Assembly: GCF_029962835.1 (NCBI RefSeq) | Contig: NC_080588.1 | Coordinates: forward strand, 50,203,001-50,267,000 | Source of the DNA: Magnolia sinica | Lineage: Eukaryota > Streptophyta > Magnoliopsida > Magnoliales > Magnoliaceae | Length of the DNA stretch: 64,000 nucleotides | Reading direction: 5' to 3' | Part shown: positions 10,466-22,450 of the stretch, piece after piece | How positions within the stretch are numbered: the first letter of the stretch is position 1 | Layout of the letters: the number at the start of each line of letters is the position of its first letter | Program-made: the position numbers and the translations under genes | The notes under the pieces: generated by a model | Seen by the model: the letters and a program-made list of their open reading frames with translations, nothing else | What the model was told of the DNA's origin: nothing | Database searches by the model: none

Positions 10466-11540
10466 GATAGGTGCAGTGGTAAGGGATGATTTAATTTTAT
10501 TAAAGGCACTTGCACACTCATCTGTCCACTTAAACGGGATATCCTTTTAAAGAAGATTAGTCAAGGGTTTAGTAATGACAATAAAGCCTTAATGAATCTT
10601 CTATAGAAACCAGCGTGCCCTATAAGTGATCTAATATCTCTAATAGTTCGGGGGATAGGTAGATTAACTATAATGTCTGGTTTTGAGCGATCTACTTCGA
10701 TTCCATTTTTGGAGATAACATGCTCAAAACAATTCATTTTTGAACCATGAAATGACATTTCTCTCAATCTAAGACAAGATGCTTCTCTTCACACCTAGAT
10801 AAGACGAGATAAATTGTTGAAGCATTCCTTAAAACTACTCCCAAATACAGAGAAGTCATCCATGAAAACCTCAAGAAATTAACTTCCCAACCATATTTGA
10901 AAAAAAGTTTAATATACACTGTTGGAAAGTTGTTAGGGCGTTACACAATCCAAATGACATCCGTTTGAAAGCAAACGTGCCAAATGGACAAGTGAACGTG
11001 GTTTTCTCTTGGTCTTACAAGGCTATCTCTATTTGGTTATATCCAAAATATCCATTAAGAAAACTATAGAATGAGTGATCTACTACCCTTTCTAAAACTT
11101 GATCAATCAATGGTAGAGGGAAATGCTCTTTCTTTGTGACCTGGTTTAATTTTCTCTAGTCAATGACATATAGCTTAGCCTTTTCAACACGTGTTGGTAT
11201 GAGTTCATTATTAGAATTTTGCACGATATTTATTCCAAATTTCTTTAGGATTACTTGAGTTGGACTCACCCAAACACTATCGGATATTGGATAGATGATT
11301 CCCACATCCAATAATTTGATCACCTCATTTTTATAACTTCCATTATGTTTGGATTGAGACGCTTTTGATGTTGTCTAATTGGTTTTGCGTCCTCATCGAG
11401 GTGGATTCGATAAGTGCATATGGAAGGGCTTATACCCTTTATATCAGAAATGGCCCACCCCAAGGCTCCTTTGTGGTCTCTTAGAACATTCAATAATTTA
11501 ATCTCTTGATACTTATCTAAAAATGAAGAGATCACCACAG
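10466..11540 (-). pseudogene. Athila-like pol: reverse transcriptase, interrupted
   Basis: The remains of a Ty3/gypsy reverse transcriptase, spread over several frames. The N-terminal part (11320-11538) reads RDHKGALGWAISDIKGISPS and IRQHQKRLNPNIMEVIK, the usual start of the plant gypsy RT domain. The catalytic motif FMDDFSVFG can be read at 10841-10867, and the thumb segment RSLIGHAGFYRRFIK at 10561-10767. Palm and finger segments between about 10770 and 11320 contain stops and frameshifts. The RT would copy genomic RNA into cDNA in the virus-like particle. This copy is dead. Confidence 0.82.
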
Positions 11541-11670
11541 GATAAGTTTTATTTCACCTAAGTATCATACTTAAGCTCATTTGGTAGTGGTTTTATATCA
11601 AGCTTTGGAACATTGGTTGGTGATGACAGAGGTCGCGAGTCCTCGATAGATAGGATTTGAGTGGGCAGTC

Positions 11671-12816
11671 TCAATTGGTATAAACCAATGTCCTGGATGG
11701 TAGTGCTCTCATTATCATCACAAATTTTACAAGAATTTTTTCTAAATCAGAATTTTTCAAGTCCCTAAAGACTTGAATTAATTCCTTAGTTAGACTAGGC
11801 TCCAATTCCTCTTCTTCTATCGAGTAGTCCATAAAATTCAGCTCATGGATCTCATTATTATCACTGGGCTGCTTACATAGATTGAAAATATTTAGCTTTA
11901 GAGTAATGTTACCAAAAGACAAGTTTATCATTCCATTCCTGCAATTTATGATTGCATTTGAAGTTACTAGGAATGGGCAGCCTAAAATAATGGGAACTTG
12001 AGCACTAACATTTACACATGGTTCAGTGTCTAGTATAACAAAATTCACAGGGAAACAGAATTTCTCCACTTGGACTATCACGTCTTCAAAAATTTCCCTT
12101 GGTACCTTAATGGAGCGGTCAGCAAGTTGGAGTGTAATCGTGGTTAGTTTAAGCTCGTCTAACCTCATTTGTTTATAAACCGAATAAGGTACTAAGTTGA
12201 CACTTGTACCTAAATCTAGTAAAGCATGCTCAATTTGAAAATTCCTAATAATATAAGGAATAGTGGAACTTCCCCGGTCTTTGTATTTGGGTATGGCCGT
12301 TTGTTGAATGACAGCGCTCACTTTCTCAATAAGGAAGGCCTGTTTGTGCACATTTAATTTCCTCTTTGCAGTGCACAAGTCCTTAAGATATTTAGCATAT
12401 GATGAAATTTGTCTAATGGCATCAAGTAGAGCAATATTGACAGTAACCTTTTGGAGCACATCCAACACCTCTTGATATTTCATGGGGACAGTCAGATTCC
12501 GAAGTCTAGATGGGAATGAAACTGGAGGCTCATATGACTTAGTCTCTTTATCCTTTTGTTGTTGCAACTCTTGAACCATATCTGATTCATCATTCTCTTG
12601 AGACAGTGCCTCATCCTCTGGTATTTCTACTGGTTGCATTATCTTGTTATTGACCTCTTTTCCACTTCTCAAGGTAATGATGGTCTTAGCTTGTTCATGA
12701 TGTAGCTTACTTAGATTTGAGTATCTAATGAAAAGTGTGTTTCTAGGGTTTGGCATAGGTTGAGAAGGAATGATGCCTTTTTCCCTAGCATTTAGTTGAG
12801 TTTCAATCCTAGCCAT
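11671..12816 (-). pseudogene. Athila-like gag C-terminus and aspartic protease
   Basis: This is the longest surviving frame of the element (381 residues). The first part resembles the gag C-terminus, with ITLRSGKEV and a charged, E/Q-rich linker, then PFPSRL-like FPSRLRNLT. The protease follows with ALLDLGTSVNLVPYSVYKQM. That corresponds to the aspartic protease active site, although the usual D-T/S-G is D-L-G here, a substitution expected to weaken or abolish catalysis. LADRSIKVPREIFEDVIVQV and ILGCPFLVTSNAIIN are typical of the rest of plant gypsy proteases. The family would cleave the Gag-Pol polyprotein. Confidence 0.85.
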
Positions 12817-14218
12817 AGCTGTCTTTAATTCCTGATTTTGATTGGATTAGAGACTGATTCATTTGAGCTTGAGAGTTCATGAATGCGGTCAATACATCCT
12901 CCACAGATGATCGCTTTGGCGGGGGTACATATGGTGCATTGTTAGATGCCTCAAAGAAGTTGTTTTATGGAGGCATTTGAGATGCTTTGTGTGCATTAAT
13001 TTGTGGTTCATTCCTCCAACTAAGATTAAGATGGTTATGCCAATTTGGATTATACATGTTTCCCATTGGTTGTATAACTGACCTTTGGTAGTTATGTATA
13101 ACATTTGCTTACTCATGCTCATGCGTGATATTTTGTATAACTGAGATTATTGGATAATCCTTTGTGTTTTGGTCTGTACCACCATAAATGCTACAAAAAT
13201 TACTTAAGGAAGTATTTGCTTTAACCATATCAACCTTCTTAATTTCCAAGGCTTCGACCTTTTTAGCCAATGCAACGAGTTTTGCATTAAGGTTGTCTTC
13301 CTCTCTTAGGACATACATCCTCACTTTCTTTCTAGGAATGGGTCTAGTTTGGTCTGGTTTAACAGAGACATCCCATGTCTACGTATTCTCTGCTAACATG
13401 TCTAGAAAATCCCAAGCCTCAATATGATCCTTGTCAAGAAAAGTTCCACCACACATCATCTCTATGAATTGACGGGTATCCATGGTGAGCCTCTTTCGGA
13501 ATGCATCAATCACGTGTTATAGTTCATAATCATGATGTGGACAAGTAAGTAGAAGGTCATTGAAGCGCTCCCAAGCTTGGAAAAACAGTTCATTCCCCTT
13601 TGAGGAGAATGAGATGATTTCCTGTTTAAGTGCATTTGTTTTGTGCTCAAGAAAGAACTTTTTCAAAAACTCTCTACTTAAGGCTTGCCATGTATTGATG
13701 GTATTAGGTCTTAAAGAGTTAAGTCATGCTTTGGCCTGATCCTTTAGAGAAAATGGGAATAACCTAAGCTTAAACGCATCCCTATTGCCATTGTTTACTT
13801 ATAATGTTCCAATTACTTCATCAAAGTTTTGGAGGTGCAAGTAGGGGCTTTCAGAATCTAGGCCATGAAATTTAGGAATCAATTGAATCACACCTGGTTT
13901 AAAATCAATGTTCCTTGTGTGAGCAGGCAACACTATGCAAGATGTTAAAATTGATCTCTCAGGGTGTAGACGTTCATGTAAAGTCCGTGGTTGGTTTAAC
14001 ACATTCGTATGAACTTCATTTTCATCCTCAATAATAGGATTAGGTTGATTTTCTCTATTTTGATTTATAGTTGGATCTAACAGATTTGGATTATCAATTG
14101 GATTTGCCATGGAATCCAAGTGATGTTGAGTGCCTCTTCTAAGTGAATGATTAAGGCTTGGAACTAGCCCGCCTTCGGATGAGAATTGATTGTTTTCATC
14201 CTTACTCCAATGGGACAT
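12817..14218 (-). pseudogene. Athila-like gag, frameshifted
   Basis: The start frame (13799-14218) begins MSHWSKDENNQF and carries FKPGVIQLIPKFHGLDSES, then PYLHLQNFDEV, diagnostic of Athila-type gag. It breaks at about 13799. Later gag pieces are visible in other frames at 13109-13324 and 12889-13122 (asparagine- and methionine-rich, low similarity). Gag forms the cytoplasmic virus-like particle and binds RNA. The ATG at 14218 is the best start because upstream sequence becomes a non-coding leader with tandem repeats. Confidence 0.75.
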
Positions 14219-14296
14219 AAACTATCCACACAACACAATAAATACCACTAATTCAAATAGCAAGTATGATACTTAAAATAAAAACAAAAACATAAC

Positions 14297-14455
14297 CAAC
14301 AACTTAGGCGGTAGGGCCGACCATGAGGGTGTAGTCCACAAAGCAAAACAAATCAACAACCCAGGCGATAGAGCCGACTTTGAAGGGTCAATCCACAAAG
14401 CAAAAATAAATCAACAACCCAGGCGGCAGGGCCAACCATGAGGGTTCAAACCATA
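14297..14455. repeat. 58-bp leader tandem repeat, about 2.7 copies
   Basis: Copies of a unit containing CAACAACCCAGGCG, then GAGGGT and CCACAAAGCAAAA, begin at about 14297, 14354 and 14412. They lie between the primer site and gag, in the 5' untranslated leader of the Athila-like element. Confidence 0.75.
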
Positions 14456-14753
14456 AATAAATAAATTAATAAAAGTAAAACTAATGCAGAAATTAAATTA
14501 TGTTAATCTATAAAATAGATTTAACGGATGATCTTTTTGATCAAACAGCAAATGTAGGACAACCATAACACTTGAGTGATAAAATCACAAGCATGGCAAC
14601 CTTATGTCATAATTAGTGCTTGAAAGACCCAACTGAATTTACTTTCAAAGAAAAACAGAAAATCTACAGAAAATTTAGAGGGTTTAGAAGAGAACTTACC
14701 TTGAAAAAGAACTTACCTTAGTTATTTTGCACAGATATAATCTATCTCAGTCT

Positions 14754-14772
14754 CTCCCCCGTAACGACGCCA
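14754..14772 (-). other. Primer binding site (tRNA-Asp-like)
   Basis: The minus strand reads TGGCGTCGTTACGGGGGAG, close to TGGCGCCGTTGCCGGGGA, the tRNA-Asp complement used by Athila-type elements. It sits a few bases inside the LTR edge and marks the start of reverse transcription. Confidence 0.75.
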
Positions 14773-14779
14773 AAAACTT

Positions 14780-15969
14780 GATTGCTTACCTCTAAGTGCA
14801 GAGGTTCGTAAGTAATATCCTGTGAATACAGGGTCGATCCCACAGGGAGACGAATTGCGAGAAGGAGAAAATCAAATGGAAAACAAACTAAGTAATAAAA
14901 ACTAAACTGATGATTTGATTTTAGGAGTTTTGAATGGATGTAATTCAACCGAATTAAAACAACACCCAAGCTTCAAAGTTCCACACATAGGTTAATGTTC
15001 CAAAATCATGATGATTTGGATAACACAACTAGGATCTGAGCATTATGGTCAACCTAATTGGAAAAAAAAAACAGTTTAAATATTTTAATAAATGATATAA
15101 AAAATTAGAAAATCATGGATTTACACCATTGATATATATTCTTAAGCGCCGATGATTTTAAGAATTCAATATCAATGAGATAATGAATCAAAGAAATGTA
15201 ACAGGTTGAGAACCTCTCATATCTAGGAAATCTGATTGATCTAGGGTAAGCCTATCCATCAATGTATATATCATATGATGGAAACATATGGATGTCACAT
15301 TAGGATAAAAAAAAAACTAAACCTAAATAATAGATAACATGCATACACCATTCTTCTTATCATTAAAACAATCAATCATCATAACTTAAAGAATTATTAA
15401 ACCCATGTGTTTCTTGGGCTAGAAGGAACTTAGAAAAATATAATTAGAGTAGAGAAAGAAATTAAGCAACAAGAAAAAAATAGATGCAAATAGAAAAGAT
15501 CTAAAAGAAGAAAAATAATTTATAAAACTTAAATAAAATTGAAAACCCTCTAAAAACCCTAAATCTTGCTCTTGAATGCTTTAAATGATGCTTAGGAATG
15601 CCCTCTTTATATGTGGAGAAGTCCAATTTTCATACAAAGTTGAAAAACTCTAGAAACCGCCTCAAATTTACGTAGTTTCTCAAAATAGACTTCTCGCTAC
15701 ACAGTTTGTTAAAACAGACTTCACTCTGCACAGTTTTCCAAAATAGGCTTCAGAGCTTCAGAATACACTTTTTCAGGATGATTTCAGGATTCTTCACTTC
15801 AAATCTTTGATTCTTTTCATTTCTCACTTGATTTTCTTGGATCTTTGGTATGTAAATTCTTTAATATTGGTCTTCTAAGATCCATCCATTGCCTTAGTGA
15901 TTCTTGAGCATCAAATCCATGCTTTTAGCAAGCTTTTTCAATCTAAGCTCTTAAATTCACCTCGCAACA
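14780..15969 (-). repeat. 5' LTR of the Athila-like element
   Basis: The 3' edge (low coordinate) is placed by the adjacent primer site. The stretch includes the minus-strand sequence GGGATCGACCCTGTATTCAC common near that edge in plant gypsy LTRs. The outer edge is a guess at TGTTGCGAG (15969). No second LTR copy exists in the window to confirm it, and the true edge may lie up to about 100 bases further. Confidence 0.5.
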
Positions 15970-16149
15970 CATACATAAATAAAATAGAACATTAAGATGA
16001 TTTATGTTTATAAAACTAAGATATAAATGGGGGAAATTATGCAATAGTCGAGTTTCAACAACCATCACATTAGTTAAGTATAGTTCAAGAACAAAACATA
16101 AAAAACAATCCACGATGTAATTTTATTTAAATGCATATATGTGTGATGC
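15970..16149. other. Short AT-rich junction
   Basis: A junction between the Athila-like LTR and the next truncated LTR. Nothing is recognised, and part of it may still belong to either element. Confidence 0.3.
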
Positions 16150-16816
16150 ACATTAACTAGGGATGTTCATCCAGTTAGCTTTTGGGCAAGACCCACAAGT
16201 GGGGTGAAACTAACATACAAGTGGTCAGTCTTTAGTGAAAATACATTATGTATGTATATAGTAACTATCTCACACAAATTAGGTCGATTGTCGGTGGTTT
16301 GGGAACTAGCAAAACATACCGCGACAAAGGATAAGTGATACATTATCCAGAATTAGCCAATTGTCATCACCTGTATGCCATGAATACAAGATTAACGCAA
16401 CCTTTATTATTCTAATTACAAATAACTAATTTAACAAAGCTCGAAGGTCATTATGGGGGGCTTGTCACATAATATAGGCTAACAGCTCGGGCATAGTATC
16501 GCATACCACCATCCCCGACCTATGAGACTTCAATACTAGAATGTTTAATAGTAACTTCCTCAAATAGTGGTCAATCATAATTCAACAAGTGGAACTTACC
16601 ATTACAAGGTTATATGAAAATAATCCATAAAGTCACATGGGATAAATATTAAATCGAAGCTATATAAGGTAAATAGTCCATCAAAGGATGCGATAAAAAG
16701 GGATTATCCACAGGATGGTGAGTCTACATTAAAATTCTATTTAGTCCAATACACAAAATGGCCACTAAATCGATGATCCATTGTAATCACAATAAATTAA
16801 GTTACATCCCAATCTG

Positions 16817-16854
<38 letters not shown>

Positions 16855-19131
16855 TGAAGTTTTCTACTAATCAATGTAGCAATTCAAGTTTCATAGACAA
16901 TCCATAAGCATGAGGAGATATTCAGGTACAACATGTAAGTGTTTATACCAGATAAACGATAAGCATATGATTTAAGAATCAATTTCAATAACTAAAATAA
17001 GTGATCATGAAATAGATATATCAAATATCAGTCAAAATTAAAATAGAAACTATCACTTAAGCTGGCATGAAAGCGAAAATTCTAAGGAGAAAAGTCATCA
17101 CCTTACGAGTCGAATCACTAACTAATGTTGTTAGGAAGCAAGTACGCCCTTAGAATCAGATCCTATCATGAATTGTAAAATTGTACAGTTAGATCAACAT
17201 TTTACAAACTATTTATGGTTAAGATTATAATCTAGAGTTTAGATTACTTAAATTTATAGTTTCATCCTAGAGTTTAGTTCTAGGTTTAGATTTTAGGATT
17301 TGAATGCTAATTGATGTATGATTGATTGTAATGTTAATAAATTAAGAATTATAAAATCACCATTAACATTAACGATGTAATTAATGTTAGCTAACATGTT
17401 AATAATAATCATTATGATGGTAATAAATAGTATGATCTACTATCAATGATAATATTTAAGAATAATAAATAAAATACTAATATCTAATAATTGTAGTTTT
17501 GTTTATAATAATTAATATTAGTATAAATAATCTATTAATAGCTAATCATGTTTAATAATCATAATAATTATTGTAATAACAATTAATGGTAAATCAAAAC
17601 ATTCTACACTGGGAAGAAAAAAGTTGACTCACATTAGTTGACTTGATATCTCGACTCGGTTGAACTTAGCTGAACTCGGCTAAACTCAATCACACTAGGT
17701 TGAACTTGGCTAAACTTACCGAATCAACCTGCCACCACCACTTCTTCTCTTTTCCTTTTCTTCCTTTCTTTATGTCTTTGTACACTCATGGCTACAGATG
17801 GATGTTGGGTTCATCTCAGTCGAACGAGTTAGCGAGTCAAAACCCACCTGAACCAATTTGTCCCCCACTCTTTCTTCCTTCTCACTCTTCTTCTTCTGCT
17901 CAAACTCCCCAGCCAACTTGTTGGATTTATGCTCGATCCAACTAAGTCGACTCGGTTCGAGTCAACTTACAACTATCCATGCCTCTCACTCCCACAATCT
18001 CTCTCTTCTTCTTTCTTCTTTCTATTCTTCTGATCCAATCATCTTCCTTACTTCTTCTTTTACTTTTCTATATTTTCTAAACACCTTGTCCAATAAGGTG
18101 CTAAACTCAGGCTTGGCCAAACACGATGAAGAATGACCGATTCGACTCTTTATTCTTCTTCTTCTGTCTTCTACCTTTCTTTCTGCCAAACACATCTAGC
18201 ATATCTGGACTAAACCCGCTATAAACTCAGCAATGGGCCAAGCGCAACCAACTCAGTGAGTTTCTGAGTCAACCCAGCGGGCCCAAAACATGAAGGACCC
18301 CTTACCTCTTCTCCCTTATTTTCTTCTTCCTTTTCTCTCCTTTTTTTTTTTCTCTTTCTGGTTGGTCCAACAATGGATGCCAGACCCAACCTGACTTAAC
18401 CCAACTCGACTCGGTGAGGAATGGTCGAGCTGACTTGGCAGAGGTGGTGCGATTGGGTGGATTCGAACCAATAACCCTCTCATCTCTTCCTTCTTCTTCC
18501 TTTTAGTCTTGCTTCTCTTCTCTATTTGGACTTTCACAAAGTCTGGACTCGGTCCAACTACGCCAATTCATCCAGTGACTCACACGAGTCATTTGGTGTA
18601 GCACAACCAAAACGCTCTCTCTCTCTTTCCTCTCTTCTCCTTCTCTCTCATCTTCCTCCACTCTCTGTTGCAATGTCCAGCAATCTCTAGACTCTGACAA
18701 CTTGATTGGACACGCCCAGACACTCCGGCAGATGAGGAGGAGGAGAAGACAACCATTAATATTATCTGCGAACTCACTACTTCTTTCTCCCATCTGGAGC
18801 TTGCGGACTGTCCATATTGACCTTGAGAAGCTTCCAGACAAGTTTTTTCAAAGTTTAGGGAAGGTTGGGTTGGTGGGTTCGAAGGGAGAATGAAACATAT
18901 GATTTTCTGAAGATCAATGTCGATTTTGTGATGAAGCAATTATTTGTCTTTGAGAACCAACAGTTAGATGACCTAATATATGAATGAAGATTGTACTAGA
19001 TGGTTGAGATTGGCATATTAATGTATTACTAATACGATGGTGTGTATAATAAATTATGTGTTCCCACACATCTTTGTACTAATTAGATTTCGAAGGTAAC
19101 ACTAGAGTACTGAAAAGTATGGGTTGTTACA
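16150..19131 (-). repeat. Long LTR of the TGTAACA family, minus strand, 3' truncated
   Basis: On the minus strand it begins at 19131 with TGTAACAACCCATACTTTTC, matching the start of the element at 37760 (TGTAACACCTCGTACTTTC). It follows the same order of blocks: CTAGTGTTAC, a CT-rich promoter-like zone, an AT-rich ATTAATAATT zone, TAAGGTGATGACTTTTCTCC, and CCCGAGC near 16480. The 3' terminal GGGGCGTTACA is missing. Short open frames at 17700-18940 are shadows in low-complexity CT-rich sequence. Sequence similarity is patchy, so this copy is old. Confidence 0.7.
16821..16850. repeat. (TA)n microsatellite
   Basis: A simple TA dinucleotide run. Confidence 0.9.
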
Positions 19132-20308
19132 GGAAGTACCTTCAATCCCATTGAAGAACTTTTCAATTGGATCAACGAAGCCTTTAGCTAAGCATTTTAT
19201 AGCCTTTGACATGTCATAAATCTAGCCCGTTCATTAAATAGGGCCCACTAATAAAATTTTATGTAGTAAAAATTAATAAATGGTCCTCATCATGGGAGCT
19301 ACGCATGGAAGTTGAATGTGGATTGTTGGAGTGGATTTTTAACAACTTACTTTTTTTGTAGATGAATATTATGCTATTGATCACACAAACAAACACACAC
19401 ACACATTTCTTAATATGCTTACATAGGACCTACTTAATGAATGAACCAAATTTCTTAGACATGTGGAGCATCGCTCCAATATATCACACATGTATAACTT
19501 CTTTAAACATCCCACGCTTTCTTCGGAAACAATCATTTTCCTTCTCTCTCCTCATTCAATCCGCTTCACTCGTCCTTTAATTCTCTCATTATCCCCCAAC
19601 CATTGCATTATGTTGATAAAGCTCCAATATATCACACGTGTAACTTCTTTAACCTTCCCACTTTCTCTAGAAACAACCATTCTCGTCTTCTCTGTCCTCA
19701 TTTAATGCACTTCTCTCCCCCTTAAATTCTCTCATTATCCCCCAACCATTGCATTACGTTGATAAACCTGGTCTTTTCTTTCGCACAAATTCCTACCCTC
19801 GAAAGCTAAGTGGGGCCTGCCATCATGTTTACGAAATATCTACTCAGCCTATCTTTTTTGCCAACTTATTCTAATGCATGAGACTAAAACTGAGGTGGAT
19901 CCAAAGCTCATGTGAGCCATATAAGAGGGAAAAGACATGAAAGAAATTCCTACCGTGGAAACCTTCCTGGGATTCAATTTAATGTTTATATGCCATCCAT
20001 GCCACTGATAACGTCATTCCCATTATGATAAACTAAAAACAAAAAACTCTTAGCCTCATGCAAAACTTATGTGGCCATGCCAATATTTCAACGGTGGTTG
20101 TATAATCCCCATTGATTCCTCTAATTAGGTCCACCTGAGTGTTGAATCCGACTTATTTTTGGGCTGATGTCATAAAATGTAATTGGAAAAAAGGATGGAC
20201 GGATTGGATTTGTCACAAACAAAACTGTAGGCCCCACCATCTTTACAACGCTGGAACTTCCTACCCCGCATGGAGTGGATTAGGTGCAACCCTATCCACA
20301 AACAACAG
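19132..20308. other. Unassigned intergenic DNA
   Basis: No gene is recognised. It holds the 147-bp tandem pair at 19473-19766. Short open frames on both strands have no family signature. Confidence 0.4.
19473..19766. repeat. 147-bp tandem duplication
   Basis: Two direct copies, 19473-19620 and 19621-19766, both start GCTCCAATATATCACAC and both end CCATTGCATTA(T/C)GTTGATAAA. They have diverged by substitutions and small indels. No coding function is evident. Confidence 0.85.
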
Positions 20309-20779
20309 GGTGCATCCCTGACCGTAGGACTCACTTTAATGTATGTATTATATATCCATGCAATCCAACCATATTTTCAATTCATTTTAAAACATTATTC
20401 AAAAAATGAAATAGACATAAATCTCAGGTGGACCACACAATAGGAAACAATGGTGATTAGCTATTAGAAATGTTTTGTAAGCCACAAAAGTTTTGTATTA
20501 AGCTAGTTTTTTTTTTTTTTAAAATAAAATTTAACTTTCCCATACTCCAGGTTTCCGTAACTTTATCAACAGGTCAACTGGCAAATAAACACGAAAGTGA
20601 GCCTTAAGAAGTTTTTAATGATAAATGTTCAATATCAATTATATCCGATTGTGTGGTCATCCTTGGATTTTTATCTTCTCCCTTTTTGAAATCCTGCTCC
20701 AACATGACCTAACGACATGGACTAATGGCATGGATATGCAATACATATACTAAGGCGACCCCACGGTCAAGGATGCACC
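20309..20779. mobile_element. Miniature inverted-repeat element
   Basis: The left end GGTGCATCCCTGACCGTAG is mirrored by the right end, which reads GGTGCATCCTTGACCGTGG on the other strand. Complementarity continues inward around ATGTATTATATATCCATG. The interior has the GGTGGACCACAC block seen in many elements here. It is non-coding, and no clear target duplication was found. Confidence 0.6.
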
Positions 20780-21420
20780 ATATTGCGTGAGGACCATGGC
20801 ACACCTATTTTTTTCTTTTTTTTTTTTTTTTTTTTTTAAGGCCCACCGTGTGATGTGTATATAAGATCTCATCCGACTATTAGATTTGTAATCTCATTCT
20901 AATTAAAGAGCCAAAATATCTAGCTGATATGTCATGCAAGTAGGCCACACAAATAGAACGGTTGTGGAAGAGATGTCCACCCTTGTTTTTAATAGGGCCC
21001 ACATTTATCATTATATGAAATCCACTCCAACCATTAGAGGCCACACCAAAGGCCATGTGTGGTACCAAAATATCAGGCCTGTATATGAATCAAATAGACC
21101 CCATTAAAGGAATCATTTTGAAGGGTGAGATTTTATTTTTTTTATTAATTTTTATTTTTTATTTTTTTTACACTTTTCAATTATGTGGTCCACTTGAATT
21201 ATGGATGGGGCTGATTTTTGGACCCGAGGTCTAGCATAAGGTGACGCACATGATGGTCAGAGAAAATTTTATATTAATATCATGGTAGATCCCATGCCTT
21301 TTAATTCTTTTTTAACAAGAGCCTTTTAAAAGCCATCTTGAAACAACTGTCTCTCTCTTAAGATTAATTAACATTAATTAATCAAACTAGTTGGACAGTC
21401 AACTAGTTATGTGTCAGCGT

Positions 21421-21423
<3 letters not shown>
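20780..21423. other. Unassigned intergenic DNA with poly(T)
   Basis: It contains a long T run (about 20818-20837) and GGCCCACC-type fragments of degraded miniature elements. No gene is recognised. Confidence 0.4.

Positions 21424-21497
<74 letters not shown>
21424..21497. repeat. (CT)n(AT)n microsatellite, left half of insertion site
   Basis: A CT run passes directly into an AT run that ends exactly where the LTR begins at 21498. Its other half is at 36665-36716, as (AT)n(AG)n. Together they form a palindromic microsatellite interrupted by the Tat retrotransposon. Confidence 0.9.
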
Positions 21498-21502
<5 letters not shown>

Positions 21503-22433
21503 ATGATTAAATCTGGACGACTCTCCACTCTGACTTGCGAACTCCGAATCGCCTCAGCCTCCTGAACCTGCATACTTACAATGAGCAAAGGAGACCTTGG
21601 TCTAAGCAGGGGACCCTCCGATGCTTAAGTCAGGTCAAGGGAATCTGGGTCTAAGTTGAAGAGTTGAGGGAGAGTGCAAGATATTGCGTACCTGTAATAA
21701 TGGAGTCTCATTATATTTATACCTGATTATCGGACGGTTCGGGTCCGTTAATCTCGGCACGATTCACTCAATCAGTGGGATATTGGGATTGTGGAGATAT
21801 GGTCCGTAATCCGGGGATCGTGTAGCGTATTGTGCATATCTGCGGCCGAAACGATCGGTCGTATCCACCTAAGGAAGTTACCTAGTTTAGCACATGGAGC
21901 GTCCTCATCCTACCTCGGCCTTGGCTCAGGATCCTAGGCCAAAGAAGCTATGACTCCGAGCCTCGGACTTAGATCAATACGCACATGAGCCTTCGCCATT
22001 GAGTTGTTAAAAAGGGGAGTGCGTCTTGAGTCTAAGCCGAGCCTCGGCCTGGACTCATGACTTGACTTTTCTTATCTGTTGAATATTCAGGAGGTCCCCC
22101 CCTCCGAGTTCTAAGGTGGACGGTGGACCTGTCATGTTGAGTCGAGTATTCCCGCAATGAGTGACATTGATGTGAATGGCCGAGTTACCCGTTTCTGGTC
22201 GGACGATAATGGGACGGTCTAAAGCCTTTGGTCTGAGCTTCACGTTGACTGTTCCGGTCTTAGATCACTCCGAACCGACTGCCAGCCTCGGAGCGGGAGC
22301 TCATCAGTGACCGTGCCGGGAATCTTCCTTCCCTTCAATAATACTAATCGTTTCAGATTGACTCTTGTGTATCCGATCTGATTAAGGAGATGTTGGTCCT
22401 TGGAATTGTAGGGGCCTAGATCTGCCTATAACA
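21498..22433 (-). repeat. Tat element 3' LTR
   Basis: On the plus strand it runs from TGTTGATGATTAAATC to CTGCCTATAACA, keeping TG...CA termini. It has the same length as the partner LTR at 35729-36664 with no net indel. Since the coding strand is minus, this is the 3' LTR. Confidence 0.95.
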
Positions 22434-22450
22434 GAAGCCCCCTACTCTCC
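22434..22450 (-). other. Polypurine tract of the Tat element
   Basis: The minus strand reads GGAGAGTAGGGGGCTTC immediately before the 3' LTR, the expected purine-rich primer for plus-strand DNA synthesis. Confidence 0.75.

Larger units (their letters stand above)
10156..15969 (-). mobile_element. Athila-like Ty3/gypsy retrotransposon, 3' truncated
   Basis: Reading the minus strand from high to low coordinates gives LTR, tRNA-Asp-like primer binding site, gag, protease, reverse transcriptase and RNase H. The sequence then ends abruptly at 10156, where a truncated foreign LTR begins. Integrase and the 3' LTR are absent. The RT active site FMDDFSVFG and the gag motif FKPGVIQLIPKFHGL suit the Athila group of the Tat/Athila branch. 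Several frames contain stops, so it cannot be autonomous. Confidence 0.85.

Noticed and set aside
10082..14218. Functional host polyprotein gene on the minus strand
   Set aside because: Domain order and motifs are those of a Ty3/gypsy retrotransposon, with frameshifts and missing integrase.
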